64,000 nucleotides of DNA from Luteimonas sp. S4-F44 (lineage in GTDB: Bacteria; Pseudomonadota; Gammaproteobacteria; Xanthomonadales; Xanthomonadaceae). A program made the translations under genes and the position numbers. The first letter of the stretch is position 1. Every line of letters starts with the position of its first letter. Below are positions 26,958-37,581 of this stretch, piece by piece. The notes under the pieces were generated by a model that had not been told where the DNA came from, searched no databases, and saw only the letters and a program-made list of their open reading frames with translations. Where the stretch lies: contig NZ_CP093340.1 of NCBI RefSeq assembly GCF_022637415.1, forward strand, positions 1,922,001-1,986,000. Direction: 5' to 3'.

Positions 26958-27571
26958 TGGGCCAGGTCCTGCCCCTGGATGCCTTGCTGGCCGCACGCAC
27001 GGTCTGGCACGCCGGCCGCGGGACGGCGACGGCCGGCGATGGCGAACCGACCGGCCTGGCCGCGCTCGATGCGGTATTGCCCGACCGCGGCTGGCCGCGC
27101 GGTGCGCTGACCGAACTGCTGCTGCCGGCCGATGGCGTCGGCGAGATCGCGTTGTTGCTGCCGGCGCTGGCGCGCATGACCGCCGCCGGCGGACGGGTGG
27201 TACTGGTCGATCCGCCCTACATCGCCTATGCGCCGGCCTGGCAGGCCGGCGGCGTCGATCTGGCCCGGCTGGAGATCGTGGTCGCACCGCCGCGCGATGC
27301 CCTGTGGGCCTTCGAGCAGTGCCTGCGCAGCGGCGCCTGCGCGGCGGTGCTCGGCTGGCCGCGCACCGCCGACGACCGGGCGCTGCGCCGGTTGCAGGTC
27401 GCGGCCGACGCCGGCGACTGCTGCGCCTTCGCCGTGCGCGACCGCCGGCATGCGGTCAACGCCTCCCCTGCCGCGCTGCGATTGGAATATCTGCCTGCCG
27501 ACGATGCCTGGCAGGTGCGCAAGTGCCGCGGCGCGCAGCCACCGGCGCGCCCGATCCGACTGGCTCACTGA
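26957..27571 (+). CDS. imuA: Translesion synthesis accessory protein ImuA
   Basis: RecA/SulA-like protein of the ImuA-ImuB-DnaE2 mutasome; 204 aa. It begins MGQVLPLDALLAARTVWHAG and continues GLAALDAVLPDRGWPRGALTE, a typical SulA/RecA-like N-terminus. VVLVDPPYIAYAPAW and CAAVLGWPRTADDRALRRL follow. No intact Walker A motif is present. Its stop overlaps a 34-codon frame (TGATG) placed before imuB. Expected to be expressed only after DNA damage through LexA2. Confidence 0.93.
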   Translation: MGQVLPLDALLAARTVWHAGRGTATAGDGEPTGLAALDAVLPDRGWPRGALTELLLPADGVGEIALLLPALARMTAAGGRVVLVDPPYIAYAPAWQAGGVDLARLEIVVAPPRDALWAFEQCLRSGACAAVLGWPRTADDRALRRLQVAADAGDCCAFAVRDRRHAVNASPAALRLEYLPADDAWQVRKCRGAQPPARPIRLAH

Positions 27572-27675
27572 TGTCCCCGCGCCCGCACCCACGCCACGCG
27601 GCCCCGACCGCGCAGCTGCCTGCCCGTCGGCTTCCGTGGCGCCGGCCGCGCGCCGTCGCCCGCGCGCAGGCGTGA
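27571..27675 (+). CDS. Possible 34-aa Arg/Pro-rich ORF coupled between imuA and imuB
   Basis: The imuA stop is TGATG, so a ribosome finishing imuA meets ATG at 27571. It would read MSPRPHPRHAAPTAQLPARR onward to a TGA at 27675, 7 bp before imuB. The product is basic and Pro-rich, with no recognisable domain. It could be a coupling leader that carries ribosomes to imuB, a decayed 3' extension of imuA, or chance in GC-rich DNA. Confidence 0.3.
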   Translation: MSPRPHPRHAAPTAQLPARRLPWRRPRAVARAQA

Positions 27676-27682
27676 GCCCGCC

Positions 27683-29101
27683 ATGCTCTGGACCTGTCTG
27701 CTGCTGCCGCAACTGGCGCTCGACGCCGTCCTGCGCCGCCTCGACGATCCCGACGCGCCGCTGGCGCTGGTCGAAGGCCCGGCGCAGTTACGGCGCCTGC
27801 ACGCGGTCAACGCGGCGGCGGCCGCCGCCGGCCTGAAAGCCGGCATGCGGCTGTCGGCCGCGCATGCACTGCTGGCCGACGTGAGCACCGTCGATCACGA
27901 CGCCGGGGCCGAGGCGCGCTGCCAGCGCTTCCTCGCCGCCTGGGCCTATCGCCACAGCTCGCTGGTCAGCGCGCAGTGGCCGCGTGCGATCGTGCTCGAG
28001 GCCCAGGCCAGCTTCCGTCTGTTTGGCCCCTGGCCGACGTTCGAACACCGGCTGCGCCAGGAGCTCGACACGCTCGGCTTCCGGCACCGCATCGCGCTGG
28101 CGCCGACGCCGCGTGCGGCGCACGTGCTCGCCGGACTGCGCGACGGCCTGGCGGTGACCGAGCCGGGCGCACTGCGGGCCCTGCTCGACCGCGCCCCGAT
28201 CCGGCGCGCGGCGCTGCCCGACGACGCCGGCGAGCGCCTGCACCGCATGGGCCTGCGCCACCTGGCCGACGTGCGCGGCTTGCCGCGCGATGCGCTGCGG
28301 CGCCGTTGCGGGGTCGCGGTGCTCGACCACCTCGACCGACTCTATGGCGACGTCGACGACCCGCTCGACTGCTATGCCCCGCCCGACCGCTTCGATGCCC
28401 GCGTCGAGCTGGGCTACGAGGTCGAGAGCCACACCGCGCTGCTGTTCCCGCTGCGCCGGCTGATCGGCGATCTGGCGACCTATCTGTCGATCCGCGACGG
28501 CGGCGTGCAGCGCTTCACGCTGCGGCTCGAGCACGCCAGCGGCCACACCGATGTCGAGGTCGGCCTGCTCGCGCCCGAGCGCGACCCGGCGCTGCTGTTC
28601 GAACTGGCGCGCAGCCGGCTCGAGCGCACCGGGGTCGACCGCCCGGTCGTCGCGCTGGGGCTGGTCGCCCGCCAGTTGCCGCCGTTCGTGCCGGCCAGCC
28701 GCGACCTGTTCGATCCGCGTCCGCAGCAGTCCGTGGACTGGCCACAACTGCGCGAGCGCCTGCGCGCGCGACTCGGCGACGAGGCCGTGCATCGCGTCGC
28801 CCCGGCCGGCGATCCGCGTCCCGAACGCGCGTGGCGACGCGTGTCCGGCGACGACGCCGCCATCGAAGCCGCTCCGCCCCGGCCGCCGCGCCCGGCGTGG
28901 CTGTTGCCCGAGCCGGTCCCGCTGCGCGACCCGCGGCTGCGCGTGCTGTCGGGGCCCGAACGGCTGGAAAGCGGCTGGTGGGACGATGGCGACGCGCGCC
29001 GGGACTACTACTGCGTCGAGACCTCGAACGGGCAGCGCGCCTGGGCCTTCGTGCCGGTCGGCGAACGCGACGGCTGGATGCTGCACGGGTGGTTCGCGTG
29101 A
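27683..29101 (+). CDS. imuB: ImuB, inactive Y-family polymerase-like protein
   Basis: Y-family polymerase homologue of 472 aa acting as the hub of the mutasome, binding the beta clamp, ImuA and DnaE2. The N-terminus [16 protein letters not shown] lacks the metal-binding Asp of active DinB/UmuC enzymes, and [11 protein letters not shown] replaces the second acidic motif, as in known ImuB proteins. An HhH/thumb region ([18 protein letters not shown]), a little-finger-like part (about 240-320) and a C-terminal ImuB tail ([20 protein letters not shown]) follow. ARQLPPF near residue 330 may be the clamp-binding motif. Confidence 0.95.
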   Translation: MLWTCLLLPQLALDAVLRRLDDPDAPLALVEGPAQLRRLHAVNAAAAAAGLKAGMRLSAAHALLADVSTVDHDAGAEARCQRFLAAWAYRHSSLVSAQWPRAIVLEAQASFRLFGPWPTFEHRLRQELDTLGFRHRIALAPTPRAAHVLAGLRDGLAVTEPGALRALLDRAPIRRAALPDDAGERLHRMGLRHLADVRGLPRDALRRRCGVAVLDHLDRLYGDVDDPLDCYAPPDRFDARVELGYEVESHTALLFPLRRLIGDLATYLSIRDGGVQRFTLRLEHASGHTDVEVGLLAPERDPALLFELARSRLERTGVDRPVVALGLVARQLPPFVPASRDLFDPRPQQSVDWPQLRERLRARLGDEAVHRVAPAGDPRPERAWRRVSGDDAAIEAAPPRPPRPAWLLPEPVPLRDPRLRVLSGPERLESGWWDDGDARRDYYCVETSNGQRAWAFVPVGERDGWMLHGWFA

Positions 29102-29144
29102 CCGGCGCGCGCGGGCCGGTTGCAACGCCTGCGGAACGGCTGCG

Positions 29145-32100
29145 ATGAGCACGATCGACGGCGTCGACCGCGACACGCCCGGCGGCCAAGCGCCACGGGC
29201 CTGGACGGTCGCGCACCGGTTGCGCGAGGCGGCCAACGACGCGGTCGCTCCCGATGCGCGCGATGCCGGATCGCCGCCGTACGCGGAATTGCACTGCCTG
29301 TCGGATTTCTCGTTCCTGCGCGGTGCCTCCGATGCCGAGCAGTTGTTCCAGCGTGCGGCGCATTGCGGCTACGAGGCGTTGGCGATTACCGACGAGTGCT
29401 CACTGGCCGGGATCGTGCGCGCGCTCGAAGCCTCCGAAGGCACCGGGCTCAAGCTGATCGTCGGCAGCGAGTTCCGGCTCGTCGACGGCCTGCGCTGCGT
29501 GCTGCTGGTCGAGACAATCGCCGGCTACCGCAGGCTGTGTGCACTGATCACCCGGGCGCGCCGTGCCGCCGCCAAGGGCCACTATCGGCTCACGCGCGAG
29601 GATATGGCCGCCGTGCTGCAGGGCGATCCCGATGGGCTGTTCGCGCTGTGGCTGCCGGGCGAGACGCCCGATCCGGACGAGGGCCGCTGGCTGCACGGCC
29701 TGTTCGGTGCGCGCGTGTATCTGGCCGTGGAGCTGCACCGCGAATGCGACGACGCCGCGCGCCTGGGCGCGCTGCTGGCATTGGCGCGCACGCTTGGGCT
29801 GCCGGCGCTGGCCAGTGGCGACGTGCACATGGCCACCCGGCGCGAACGCATGCTGCAAGACACCCTCACCGCGATCGCCCACAACACCCCGCTGGCCGAT
29901 TGCGGCGCGCACCTGTTCCGCAACGGCGAGCGCCACCTGCGTACCCGGCGCGCACTGGGCAACATCTACGGGCCTGCGCTGATGGAGGCGGCCGCGGCGT
30001 TGGCGGCGCGCTGCAGCTTCAACCTGCGCAGCATCCGCTACGACTACCCGGTCGAGCTCGTCCCCGACGGCTACACCCCGACCACCTGGCTGCGGGTACT
30101 GACCGAGCGCGGCATCGTCGAGCGTTGGCCCGACGGGCCCACGCCCCAGGTGCGCGAGCTGATCGAATTCGAGCTCGCGCTGATCGCCAAAAAGGGCTAC
30201 GAGGCCTTCTTCCTGACCGTGGCCGACATCGTCGCCTTCGCCCGCAAGCAGGAGATCCTGTGCCAGGGCCGCGGCTCGTCGGCGAACTCGGCGGTCTGCT
30301 ACGCGCTCGGCATCACCGCGGTGAACCCTGACGAGACCCGGCTGCTGATGGCGCGCTTTCTGTCCGAACAGCGCGACGAGCCGCCCGACATCGACGTCGA
30401 CTTCGAGCACCAGCGGCGCGAGGAGGTCATCCAGTATGTCTACGCCAAGTACGGCCGCGAGCGGGCGGCACTCGCCGCGACGGTGATCAGCTACCGCGGC
30501 AAGAGCGCGGTGCGCGACGTCGCCAAGGCCTTCGGCCTGCCCGACGACCAGATCGCGCTGCTGGCCACCTGCTACGGCTGGGGCAACGGCGACACCCCGA
30601 TGGAGCAGCGCATCACCGAGGCGGGCTTTGACCTGCACAACCCGCTGATCCGCAAGATCCTGCTGGTGACCGAGGGATTGCGCGGCCATCCGCGGCACCT
30701 GTCGCAGCACGTCGGCGGTTTCGTCATTTCCGATGCCCCGCTCTCGCATCTGGTCCCGGTCGAGAACGCGGCGATGGCCGACCGCACGATCATCCAGTGG
30801 GAGAAGGACGATCTGGAAACGATGCAGTTGCTCAAGGTCGACTGCCTCGCCCTGGGCATGCTGACCTGCATCCGCAAGACGCTGGACTTGGTGCGCGGCC
30901 ATCGCGGGCGGGACTTCGCGCTCGCGACCCTGCCCCGTGAGGACGAGGCGACCTACCGAATGATCCAGATTGCCGACACCGTCGGCGTGTTCCAGATCGA
31001 ATCGCGCGCACAGATGGCGATGCTGCCGCGCCTCAAGCCGGCGCGCTTTTACGATCTGGTGGTGGAAGTGGCGATCGTGCGCCCCGGCCCGATCCAGGGC
31101 GACATGGTGCATCCCTATCTGCGCCGGCGGCAGGGCCGCGAAGCGGTCGACTATCCCAACGACGAGATCCGCAGCATCCTCGAACCCACGCTCGGCGTGC
31201 CGCTGTTCCAGGAGCAGGTCATGGAACTGCTGATGAAGGCGGCCAACTACACCGACAGCGAGGCCGACCACCTGCGGCGCTCGATGGCGGCCTGGCGGCG
31301 CGGCGGCGACATGGAGCAGCACCGGGTGCGGGTGCGCGAGCGCATGCTGGCGAAGGACTACTCGCAGGAGTTCATCGACCAGATCTTCGACCAGATCAAG
31401 GGCTTCGGCTCCTACGGCTTTCCGCAGAGCCACGCGGCCTCGTTCGCCAAGCTGGTCTACGCCAGTTGCTGGCTCAAGCGCCACGAGCCGGCCGCATTCG
31501 CCTGCGGCCTGCTCAACGCCCAGCCGATGGGCTTCTACTCGCCCAGCCAGATCGTGCAGGACGCCAGCCGCGGCAGCGCGCAACGCGCACGCGTCGAGGT
31601 GCTGCCGGTCGACGTGCTGCACAGCGACTACGACAGCACCCTGGTCGGTGGCCGGCCCTGGCACAGCGAAGCCGATCCGGGCATTCAACCGGCAATCCGG
31701 CTCGGCCTGCGCCTGGTGACGGGGCTGCCCGAGACGGCCGCGCACCGCATCGTCGCCGAACGCGCGCGCCGCCCGTTCGCCGACATCGCCGATCTGGTCC
31801 TGCGCGCCGGCCTCGATACCAAGGCGCGCCAGGCGCTGGCCGAGGCCGATGCGCTGCGCAGCCTGGCCGGCCACCGCAATGCCGCGCGCTGGGCGGTGGC
31901 TGGTATCGAGCAGCGGCGACCGCTGCTGCCCGGCAGCCCCGACGAGACCGCGGTCGCCCTGCCCGCGCCCGCCGCCGGCGAAGAGATCCTGTCCGACTAC
32001 CGCGCCCTGGGCCTGAGCCTGGGCCCGCATCCGATGGCACTGCTGCGCCCACAGATGGCCGCGCGCCGGATCATCGGCCTGCGCGAGTTGCAGGCCCGGC

Positions 32101-32390
32101 GCCACGGCAGCGGCGTGCATGTCGCCGGTTTGGTGACCCAGCGCCAGCGCCCGGCCACGGCCAAGGGCACGATTTTCGTCACGCTCGAGGACGAGACCGG
32201 CATGATCAACGTCATCGTCTGGTCGCACCTGGCGATCCGCCGCCGGCGCGCCCTGCTCGAATCCCGCCTGCTCGCCGTGCGCGGCCGCTGGGAGCGGGTC
32301 GACGGGGTCGCCCACCTCATCGCCGGCGACCTGCACGACCTCAGCGACCTGCTCGGCACGATGCCGCTGCCCTCACGCGATTTCCATTGA
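29145..32390 (+). CDS. dnaE2: Error-prone DNA polymerase DnaE2
   Basis: C-family DNA polymerase for damage-induced mutagenesis; 1081 aa. PHP domain (from [17 protein letters not shown] through [10 protein letters not shown]), then palm with catalytic acids ([18 protein letters not shown]), fingers ([17 protein letters not shown] upstream; [18 protein letters not shown]), HhH and a C-terminal OB fold ([19 protein letters not shown]). The length and [10 protein letters not shown]-terminus mark DnaE2 rather than DnaE1. It starts 43 bp after imuB, last gene of the LexA2-controlled operon. Confidence 0.96.
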   Translation: MSTIDGVDRDTPGGQAPRAWTVAHRLREAANDAVAPDARDAGSPPYAELHCLSDFSFLRGASDAEQLFQRAAHCGYEALAITDECSLAGIVRALEASEGTGLKLIVGSEFRLVDGLRCVLLVETIAGYRRLCALITRARRAAAKGHYRLTREDMAAVLQGDPDGLFALWLPGETPDPDEGRWLHGLFGARVYLAVELHRECDDAARLGALLALARTLGLPALASGDVHMATRRERMLQDTLTAIAHNTPLADCGAHLFRNGERHLRTRRALGNIYGPALMEAAAALAARCSFNLRSIRYDYPVELVPDGYTPTTWLRVLTERGIVERWPDGPTPQVRELIEFELALIAKKGYEAFFLTVADIVAFARKQEILCQGRGSSANSAVCYALGITAVNPDETRLLMARFLSEQRDEPPDIDVDFEHQRREEVIQYVYAKYGRERAALAATVISYRGKSAVRDVAKAFGLPDDQIALLATCYGWGNGDTPMEQRITEAGFDLHNPLIRKILLVTEGLRGHPRHLSQHVGGFVISDAPLSHLVPVENAAMADRTIIQWEKDDLETMQLLKVDCLALGMLTCIRKTLDLVRGHRGRDFALATLPREDEATYRMIQIADTVGVFQIESRAQMAMLPRLKPARFYDLVVEVAIVRPGPIQGDMVHPYLRRRQGREAVDYPNDEIRSILEPTLGVPLFQEQVMELLMKAANYTDSEADHLRRSMAAWRRGGDMEQHRVRVRERMLAKDYSQEFIDQIFDQIKGFGSYGFPQSHAASFAKLVYASCWLKRHEPAAFACGLLNAQPMGFYSPSQIVQDASRGSAQRARVEVLPVDVLHSDYDSTLVGGRPWHSEADPGIQPAIRLGLRLVTGLPETAAHRIVAERARRPFADIADLVLRAGLDTKARQALAEADALRSLAGHRNAARWAVAGIEQRRPLLPGSPDETAVALPAPAAGEEILSDYRALGLSLGPHPMALLRPQMAARRIIGLRELQARRHGSGVHVAGLVTQRQRPATAKGTIFVTLEDETGMINVIVWSHLAIRRRRALLESRLLAVRGRWERVDGVAHLIAGDLHDLSDLLGTMPLPSRDFH

Positions 32391-32527
32391 GCGGCGGTGA
32401 ATGGCCGACGACGCATGGCAACCGCGCCATCCTATGGCGGCTCACTGCCTTCGCAGACGACGCTTGCGATCGCGCATCCGCCACGTCTGGAAGGTCGTCG
32501 TCCAGCACACCGTGCGCACAGGTGACC

Positions 32528-32533
32528 TACAAT
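32528..32533 (+). promoter_or_regulatory. -10 box for tRNA-Arg
   Basis: TACAAT ends 8 bp before the tRNA, within CCTACAATACCCCGAT. No good -35 hexamer lies at 17 bp, so this is a partial promoter prediction. Confidence 0.5.
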
Positions 32534-32541
32534 ACCCCGAT

Positions 32542-32618
32542 GGCCCCGTAGCTCAGCTGGATAGAGCATCCCCCTCCTAAGGGGAAGGTCGCACGTTCGA
32601 ATCGTGCCGGGGTCGCCA
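32542..32618 (+). tRNA. tRNA-Arg, anticodon CCT
   Basis: A 77-nt cloverleaf: acceptor GGCCCCG/CGGGGTC, D arm GCTC...GAGC, anticodon stem TCCCC/GGGGA with loop CTCCTAA (anticodon CCT, reads AGG), T arm GCACG TTCGAAT CGTGC, encoded CCA. AGG is a rare codon in such GC-rich genomes. I see no integrase or attachment-site duplication beside it. Confidence 0.97.
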
Positions 32619-32716
32619 GGTCCGCGACCATCCCCCAGCGGCTGTCCTGCCGCGTCGCACCCCCTTCTTGGCCAGCGCCGCCCTGCGGCGCCGGCGCACA
32701 CCAGGAGTTTTTCGCG

Positions 32717-34252
32717 ATGTCCCATCCCGTCCTTACCGCGCTCGGCCTCGAGACCACCGAATCGGGCACCTATCTCGGCAACAACGAATGGGCCCGCGAT
32801 ACCGGTGCCGGCACGCTGACCCCGGTGAACCCGGCCAGTGGCGAGTCGCTGGCGCAGGTACTGGCGACCTCGCAAGCCAACTACGAGACCATCGTGACCC
32901 GCGCCCAGGCCGCATTCCGCGAATGGCGCACGACGCCGGCGCCGCGCCGCGGCGAGGCGATCCGGCTGTGCGCCGAGGCGCTGCGCACGCACAAGGACGC
33001 GCTCGGCTCGCTGGTCGCGCTGGAGATGGGCAAGTCCAAGCCCGAAGGCGACGGCGAAGTGCAGGAGATGATCGACATCGGCGAGTTCGCCGTCGGTCTG
33101 TCGCGCCAGCTCTACGGCCTGACTATGCATTCCGAGCGCCCCGGCCATCGCATGTACGAGCAGTGGCATCCGCTGGGTCTGGTCGGCGTGATCAGCGCGT
33201 TCAACTTCCCGGTCGCGGTCTGGGCCTGGAACAGCTTCGTCGCCGCGGTCTGCGGCAACGTCACGATCTGGAAGCCGTCACCGAAGACGCCGCTGTCGGC
33301 GATCGCCTCGATGAAGATCTGCAACGAGGCGCTGCGGGCCGGCGGGTTCCCGGACATCTTCTTCCTGTTCAATGACGCCGGCAGCGATCTCGCCCAGGCG
33401 TTCGTCGACGACAAGCGCATCGCGCTGGTCAGCTTCACCGGCTCGACGCGGGTCGGCCGCCATGTCGGCGAGCGCGTCGCGCGTCGCATGGGGCGTTCGC
33501 TGCTCGAGCTGGGCGGCAACAACGCGATCATTGTCGACCCGACCGCCGACCTGAAGCTGGCGATCCCGGCGATCGTGTTCGGTGCGGTCGGCACCGCCGG
33601 CCAGCGCTGCACGACCACGCGCCGGCTGTTCGTGCACGCCTCGATCTTCGACGACGTGCTGGCCAAGCTCAAGACCGCTTACGCCCAGGTCGAATCGCGG
33701 ATCGGCGACCCCACCGATGCGGCCAACCTGATGGGGCCGCTGAACTCGCGCGACGCGGTGGACGCCTACCTGGCCGCGATCGAGAAGGCCAAGGCCGCCG
33801 GCGGCACGATCGAGAGCGGCGGCAAGGCGCTCGACGACCGCAAGGGCTTCTTCGTGCTGCCGACCCTCATCACCGGCCTGTCGAACGATGCCGAGGTGGT
33901 GCAGGCCGAGACCTTCGCGCCGATCCTCTACGTGATGAAGTACGAGAATCTCGACGAGGCGATCGACATGCAGAACGACGTGCCGCAGGGCCTGTCGTCG
34001 GCAATCTTCACCAACGACCTCAAGGCCTCCGAGCGCTTCCTCTCGGCGCGCGGTTCGGACTGCGGCATCGCCAACGTCAACATCGGCACGTCCGGTGCCG
34101 AGATCGGCGGCGCGTTCGGCGGCGAGAAGGAAACCGGCGGCGGCCGCGAGTCGGGCTCAGATGCCTGGCGCGCCTACATGCGCCGGCAGACCAACACCAT
34201 CAACTACTCCGACGCCCTGCCCCTGGCCCAGGGCATCAAGTTCGACCTGTGA
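32717..34252 (+). CDS. amaB: ALDH7-family aldehyde dehydrogenase (likely 2-aminoadipate semialdehyde/piperideine-6-carboxylate dehydrogenase)
   Basis: NAD-dependent aldehyde dehydrogenase of 511 aa. [27 protein letters not shown] and [15 protein letters not shown] form the cofactor site; Glu in [12 protein letters not shown] and Cys298 in [14 protein letters not shown] are catalytic. [20 protein letters not shown] and the ending [18 protein letters not shown] are typical of antiquitin/AmaB enzymes that oxidise alpha-aminoadipate semialdehyde in lysine catabolism. A glutaryl-CoA dehydrogenase gene at 49.8 kb fits a lysine route, but substrate is inferred from family only. AGGAGTTT upstream is the ribosome site. 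Confidence 0.87.
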   Translation: MSHPVLTALGLETTESGTYLGNNEWARDTGAGTLTPVNPASGESLAQVLATSQANYETIVTRAQAAFREWRTTPAPRRGEAIRLCAEALRTHKDALGSLVALEMGKSKPEGDGEVQEMIDIGEFAVGLSRQLYGLTMHSERPGHRMYEQWHPLGLVGVISAFNFPVAVWAWNSFVAAVCGNVTIWKPSPKTPLSAIASMKICNEALRAGGFPDIFFLFNDAGSDLAQAFVDDKRIALVSFTGSTRVGRHVGERVARRMGRSLLELGGNNAIIVDPTADLKLAIPAIVFGAVGTAGQRCTTTRRLFVHASIFDDVLAKLKTAYAQVESRIGDPTDAANLMGPLNSRDAVDAYLAAIEKAKAAGGTIESGGKALDDRKGFFVLPTLITGLSNDAEVVQAETFAPILYVMKYENLDEAIDMQNDVPQGLSSAIFTNDLKASERFLSARGSDCGIANVNIGTSGAEIGGAFGGEKETGGGRESGSDAWRAYMRRQTNTINYSDALPLAQGIKFDL

Positions 34253-34515
34253 GACGAACCAGCGCCCTGGCGGTCACCAGCCTGGTCTGCGGCCTGTTGG
34301 GCTGGAGCCTGCTGCCTTGGCTGGGCAGCCTGGTGGCGGTGATCACCGGCCATCTGGCGCGCGCGGAAATCCGCCGCACGCCCGAGCTCGACGGCGACGG
34401 CATGGCCGTGGCCGGGCTGGTGCTGGGCTATGTGCAGTTCGTCGCGACGGTCGTCGGCATCGTGGTGCTGATGCTGTTCTTCGGCGGCCTGTTCTGGCTC
34501 GGGACGGCGAGCTGA
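34249..34515 (+). CDS. DUF4190-type small membrane protein
   Basis: An 88-residue inner-membrane protein with two hydrophobic helices (about 7-35 and 52-84) separated by [20 protein letters not shown]. This loop is the hallmark of DUF4190 (G-H-x-A-R-x-E-I-R-R-x-P...G-x-G-x-A-x-A-G-L-x-L-G-Y). GTG start overlaps the aldehyde dehydrogenase stop (GTGA) and its stop is 1 bp before pyrD, so it is probably translated in the same message. No function is known. Confidence 0.88.
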   Translation: MRRTSALAVTSLVCGLLGWSLLPWLGSLVAVITGHLARAEIRRTPELDGDGMAVAGLVLGYVQFVATVVGIVVLMLFFGGLFWLGTAS

Positions 34516-34516
34516 G

Positions 34517-35569
34517 GTGTACGGACTCGCCCGACCGCTGCTGTTCCGGCTCGATGCCGAACGCGCCCACCATCTGACGCTGGCCGCGCTCGATGCCGCA
34601 CACCGCGCCGGCCTGTCGTCGATGCTCGGCGGTGCGCCGGCGCCGCTGCCGACCGAGGCGTTCGGCCTGCGCTTCCCCAATCCCGTTGGCCTGGCCGCCG
34701 GGCTGGACAAGAACGGCGCGCACATCGATGCGCTGTTCGCGCTGGGGTTCGGCTTCGTCGAGATCGGCACGGTGACCCCGCGCCCGCAGGCGGGCAATCC
34801 GAAGCCGCGGATGTTCCGGCTGCCGCAGCATCGCGCGGTGATCAACCGGTTGGGCTTCAACAATGCCGGGGTCGATGCGCTGGTCGCCAATGTCGAGCGC
34901 GCGCGCCGCAAGGGCGTGCTCGGCATCAACATCGGCAAGAACAAGGACACTCCCAACGACGCGGCCGCCGACGACTACCTGCATTGTCTGGCGCGGGTCT
35001 ATGCGCTGGCCGACTACGTCACCGTCAACATTTCCTCGCCCAATACCGCGGGGCTGCGCGACCTGCAGGAAGCGCAGGCCCTGCAGCGCCTGATCGGCAG
35101 CCTGCGCGAGGCGCAGGAGCGGCTGGCCGCCCAGCACGGGCGACGCGTGCCGGTGCTGGTAAAGATCGCCCCCGACCTCGACGACGGCGGCATCGAGGCC
35201 GCGGCCCGGGTCTTCGGCGACCTGGCGGTGGATGGCGTCATCGCGACCAATACCACCATCGCACGCACCGGCGTCGAAGCCGATGCGACCGCCGCGCAGG
35301 CCGGTGGCCTGTCCGGTGCACCGTTGATGGACCGGGCCACCACGGTGCTGCGCAGGCTGCGTGCGCAACTGCCCGCGACCATCCCGCTGATCGGCGTGGG
35401 CGGCATCGTCTGCGGCGCCGACGCCGCCACCAAGATCGCGGCCGGTGCGTCACTGGTCCAGGTCTACTCGGGCCTGGTCTATCGCGGGCCGGCCCTGGTC
35501 GGCGACTGCGTGGAGGCGATCCGCGCGCGCCGCGATACCGCCGACCGCAGCCTTGCCCCGGAGCGCTGA
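34517..35569 (+). CDS. pyrD: Dihydroorotate dehydrogenase (quinone), class 2
   Basis: Membrane-associated flavoprotein oxidising dihydroorotate to orotate with ubiquinone; 350 aa. The N-terminal amphipathic extension [20 protein letters not shown] marks class 2. FMN and active-site motifs: [52 protein letters not shown] (catalytic Ser), [21 protein letters not shown] and [18 protein letters not shown] at 34517 matches the family start. It is part of a run of nearly abutting genes (32.7-37.5 kb). Confidence 0.96.
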   Translation: MYGLARPLLFRLDAERAHHLTLAALDAAHRAGLSSMLGGAPAPLPTEAFGLRFPNPVGLAAGLDKNGAHIDALFALGFGFVEIGTVTPRPQAGNPKPRMFRLPQHRAVINRLGFNNAGVDALVANVERARRKGVLGINIGKNKDTPNDAAADDYLHCLARVYALADYVTVNISSPNTAGLRDLQEAQALQRLIGSLREAQERLAAQHGRRVPVLVKIAPDLDDGGIEAAARVFGDLAVDGVIATNTTIARTGVEADATAAQAGGLSGAPLMDRATTVLRRLRAQLPATIPLIGVGGIVCGADAATKIAAGASLVQVYSGLVYRGPALVGDCVEAIRARRDTADRSLAPER

Positions 35570-35576
35570 GCCGCCG

Positions 35577-36605
35577 ATGTCCGCCCCGTTCGATCTGCGC
35601 GAACGCGTCGACCTGCGCCCCCGCAACACCTTCGGCGTCCCGGCGCAGGCGCGTCGGCTGCTCGAGGTCGGCGATGCCGCGATGTTGCCGCAGGCGCTCG
35701 ACGCACTCGGCGAGATGCCACCACTAGTGCTCGGTGGTGGCAGCAATCTGCTGTTCGTCGACGATGTCGACACGGCGCTGGCGATCGTCGACACCCGCCG
35801 GGCGCTCGTCGCCGATGACAGCGTCCAGGCGCAGGTCCGCGTTGCTGCCGGCGCGTCCTGGCACGATGTGGTGATGTGGTCCCTGGCTCAAGGGCTGGGC
35901 GGCCTGGAAAATCTCGCGTTGATCCCCGGCACTGTGGGCGCGGCGCCGATCCAGAACATCGGCGCCTACGGTGTCGAGGTCGCTGACCGCATCCATGCGG
36001 TCGAGGCCTTCGACCGCACCCGCGGTGCCCTGGTCGCGCTCGACGCAGCGGCCTGCGGCTTCGGCTACCGCGACAGCGTGTTCAAGCAGACGCCCGAGCG
36101 CTGGATCGTCACCGCGGTCACCTTCGCGCTTTCGCGCCGCGCCGCACCGGTGCTCGACTATGCCGGCATCCGCGACGCACTCGCCGCGCGTGGCATCACC
36201 GCGCCGACGCCGTCCGATGTCGCCGACGCGGTGATCGCGATCCGCCGCAGCAAGCTGCCCGACCCGGCCGTGATCGGCAACGCCGGCAGCTTCTTCAAGA
36301 ACCCGATTATCGACGCCGCGATCGCCGCTGCGCTGCGCGAGACGCATCCCGAGCTGCCGGTGTTTCCGGTCGACGGCGCGCGCTGCAAGCTTTCGGCCGC
36401 GTGGTTGATCGACCGCTGTGGCTGGAAAGGCCATCGCGATGGCGATGCCGGCGTCTCGGCCGGGCACGCCCTGGTGCTGGTCAATCATGGCAACGCGCAC
36501 GGCCGCGACCTGCTGGCGCTGGCGCGGCGCATCGCCGCGTCGGTGCGCGCCCGCTTCGGCGTGGACCTGGCCCCCGAGCCACGCATCGTAGGGGCGACCT
36601 GGTGA
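35577..36605 (+). CDS. murB: UDP-N-acetylenolpyruvoylglucosamine reductase MurB
   Basis: FAD/NADPH enzyme completing UDP-MurNAc synthesis; 342 aa, type I (E. coli-like). FAD site: LRPRNTFGVPAQARRL, VLGGGSNLLFVDD, NLALIPGTVGAAPIQNIGAYG. Catalytic Ser in IGNAGSFFKNPII and Glu in APEPRIVGATW near the C-terminus. It starts 7 bp after pyrD, and its stop overlaps the transporter gene (GTGA). Confidence 0.96.
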   Translation: MSAPFDLRERVDLRPRNTFGVPAQARRLLEVGDAAMLPQALDALGEMPPLVLGGGSNLLFVDDVDTALAIVDTRRALVADDSVQAQVRVAAGASWHDVVMWSLAQGLGGLENLALIPGTVGAAPIQNIGAYGVEVADRIHAVEAFDRTRGALVALDAAACGFGYRDSVFKQTPERWIVTAVTFALSRRAAPVLDYAGIRDALAARGITAPTPSDVADAVIAIRRSKLPDPAVIGNAGSFFKNPIIDAAIAAALRETHPELPVFPVDGARCKLSAAWLIDRCGWKGHRDGDAGVSAGHALVLVNHGNAHGRDLLALARRIAASVRARFGVDLAPEPRIVGATW

Positions 36606-37528
36606 GCGGCCTGACGCGACGCTGGCAGCCGACCTCGGCATCCGGGCAGGCCGCACTGCTGATGCTCGGCAGCACGTCGGCATTCGCGCTGATGGCGATC
36701 ACGATCCGCTTCGCGTCGGCGACCATCCCGACGACCGAGGTCGCGTTCTTCCGCAACTTCTTCGGCCTGCTCGCACTGTTGCCGATCCTGCTGCGCGCCG
36801 GCGGCGGACTGCCGCGCACGCACCATCTCGGCCGCTACCTGGTGCGTACGCTCGTCGGTCTGGGCTCGATGCTGTGCGCGTTCTGGGCGATCGGCCACCT
36901 GCCACTGTCGCAGGCGATCTCGCTGTCGTATGCCGCGCCGTTGTTCGCGACCATCGCCGCGGTGCTGTGGCTGGGCGAGATCGTGCGCGTGCGGCGCTGG
37001 ATGGCGGTGTCGGCAGGCTTCGTCGGCGTGCTGGTGATCCTGCGCCCGGGCGTGGCGTTCTCACTGCCGATGCTGATCCCGGTGCTCGGCGCCCTGCTCG
37101 CGGCGCTGGTCGCGATCCAGATGAAGCAGCTGTCGAAGATCGATCCGCCCGACACGATCGTCTTCTACACCTATCTGCTGTGGGTGCCGCTGTCGCTGGT
37201 GCCGGCGCTGTTCCAGTGGGTGTGGCCCGGTCCGGTGACCTGGCTGTGGCTGATCGCCACCGGCGTGCTGGGCACGCTCGGCCAGTGGCTGTGGACGCGC
37301 GCGCTGCGCCTGGGCGAGGTCTCGGCCCTGCAGCCGATCAGCTTCGTGCAGTTGCCGATCGTGGTGCTGTTCGGCTGGTGGTTGTTCGACGAGACGGTCG
37401 ACCTGTGGACGATGATCGGCGCGGCAATCGTGTTCGGCGCCAACGGCTACATCGCCCATCGCGAAGCGGTGCTCGCGCGCCGCGCCGCCTCCCAGCGCCC
37501 GACCGAGGCGGCCAAGCCCAGCGAGTAG
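36602..37528 (+). CDS. EamA/DMT-superfamily permease
   Basis: A 308-residue inner-membrane protein with about ten hydrophobic segments in two EamA repeats (about 17-150 and 165-295). LMAITIRFASATIPTTEVAF, FRNFFGLLALLPILL and GQWLWTRALRLGEVSALQPI are typical of the RhaT/YdcZ-type exporter family. GTG at 36602 overlaps the murB stop. Substrate unknown; family members export amino acids, nucleosides or other metabolites. C-terminus is basic and cytoplasmic. Confidence 0.88.
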   Translation: MSGLTRRWQPTSASGQAALLMLGSTSAFALMAITIRFASATIPTTEVAFFRNFFGLLALLPILLRAGGGLPRTHHLGRYLVRTLVGLGSMLCAFWAIGHLPLSQAISLSYAAPLFATIAAVLWLGEIVRVRRWMAVSAGFVGVLVILRPGVAFSLPMLIPVLGALLAALVAIQMKQLSKIDPPDTIVFYTYLLWVPLSLVPALFQWVWPGPVTWLWLIATGVLGTLGQWLWTRALRLGEVSALQPISFVQLPIVVLFGWWLFDETVDLWTMIGAAIVFGANGYIAHREAVLARRAASQRPTEAAKPSE

Positions 37529-37581
37529 CGCGGACTTCGGGCAGCTGGGCAGCGCCGCCAAGCGAGGCGCGCGGTTCGCCC

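Noticed and set aside
29400..32336. A 978-codon open frame antisense to dnaE2
   Set aside because: Composition is Gln/His/Val-rich without domains and it mirrors codon bias of a real gene on the other strand; typical GC-rich shadow.
32542..32618. tRNA-Arg as an integration site for a genomic island
   Set aside because: No integrase, no duplicated tRNA 3' end and only housekeeping genes downstream.
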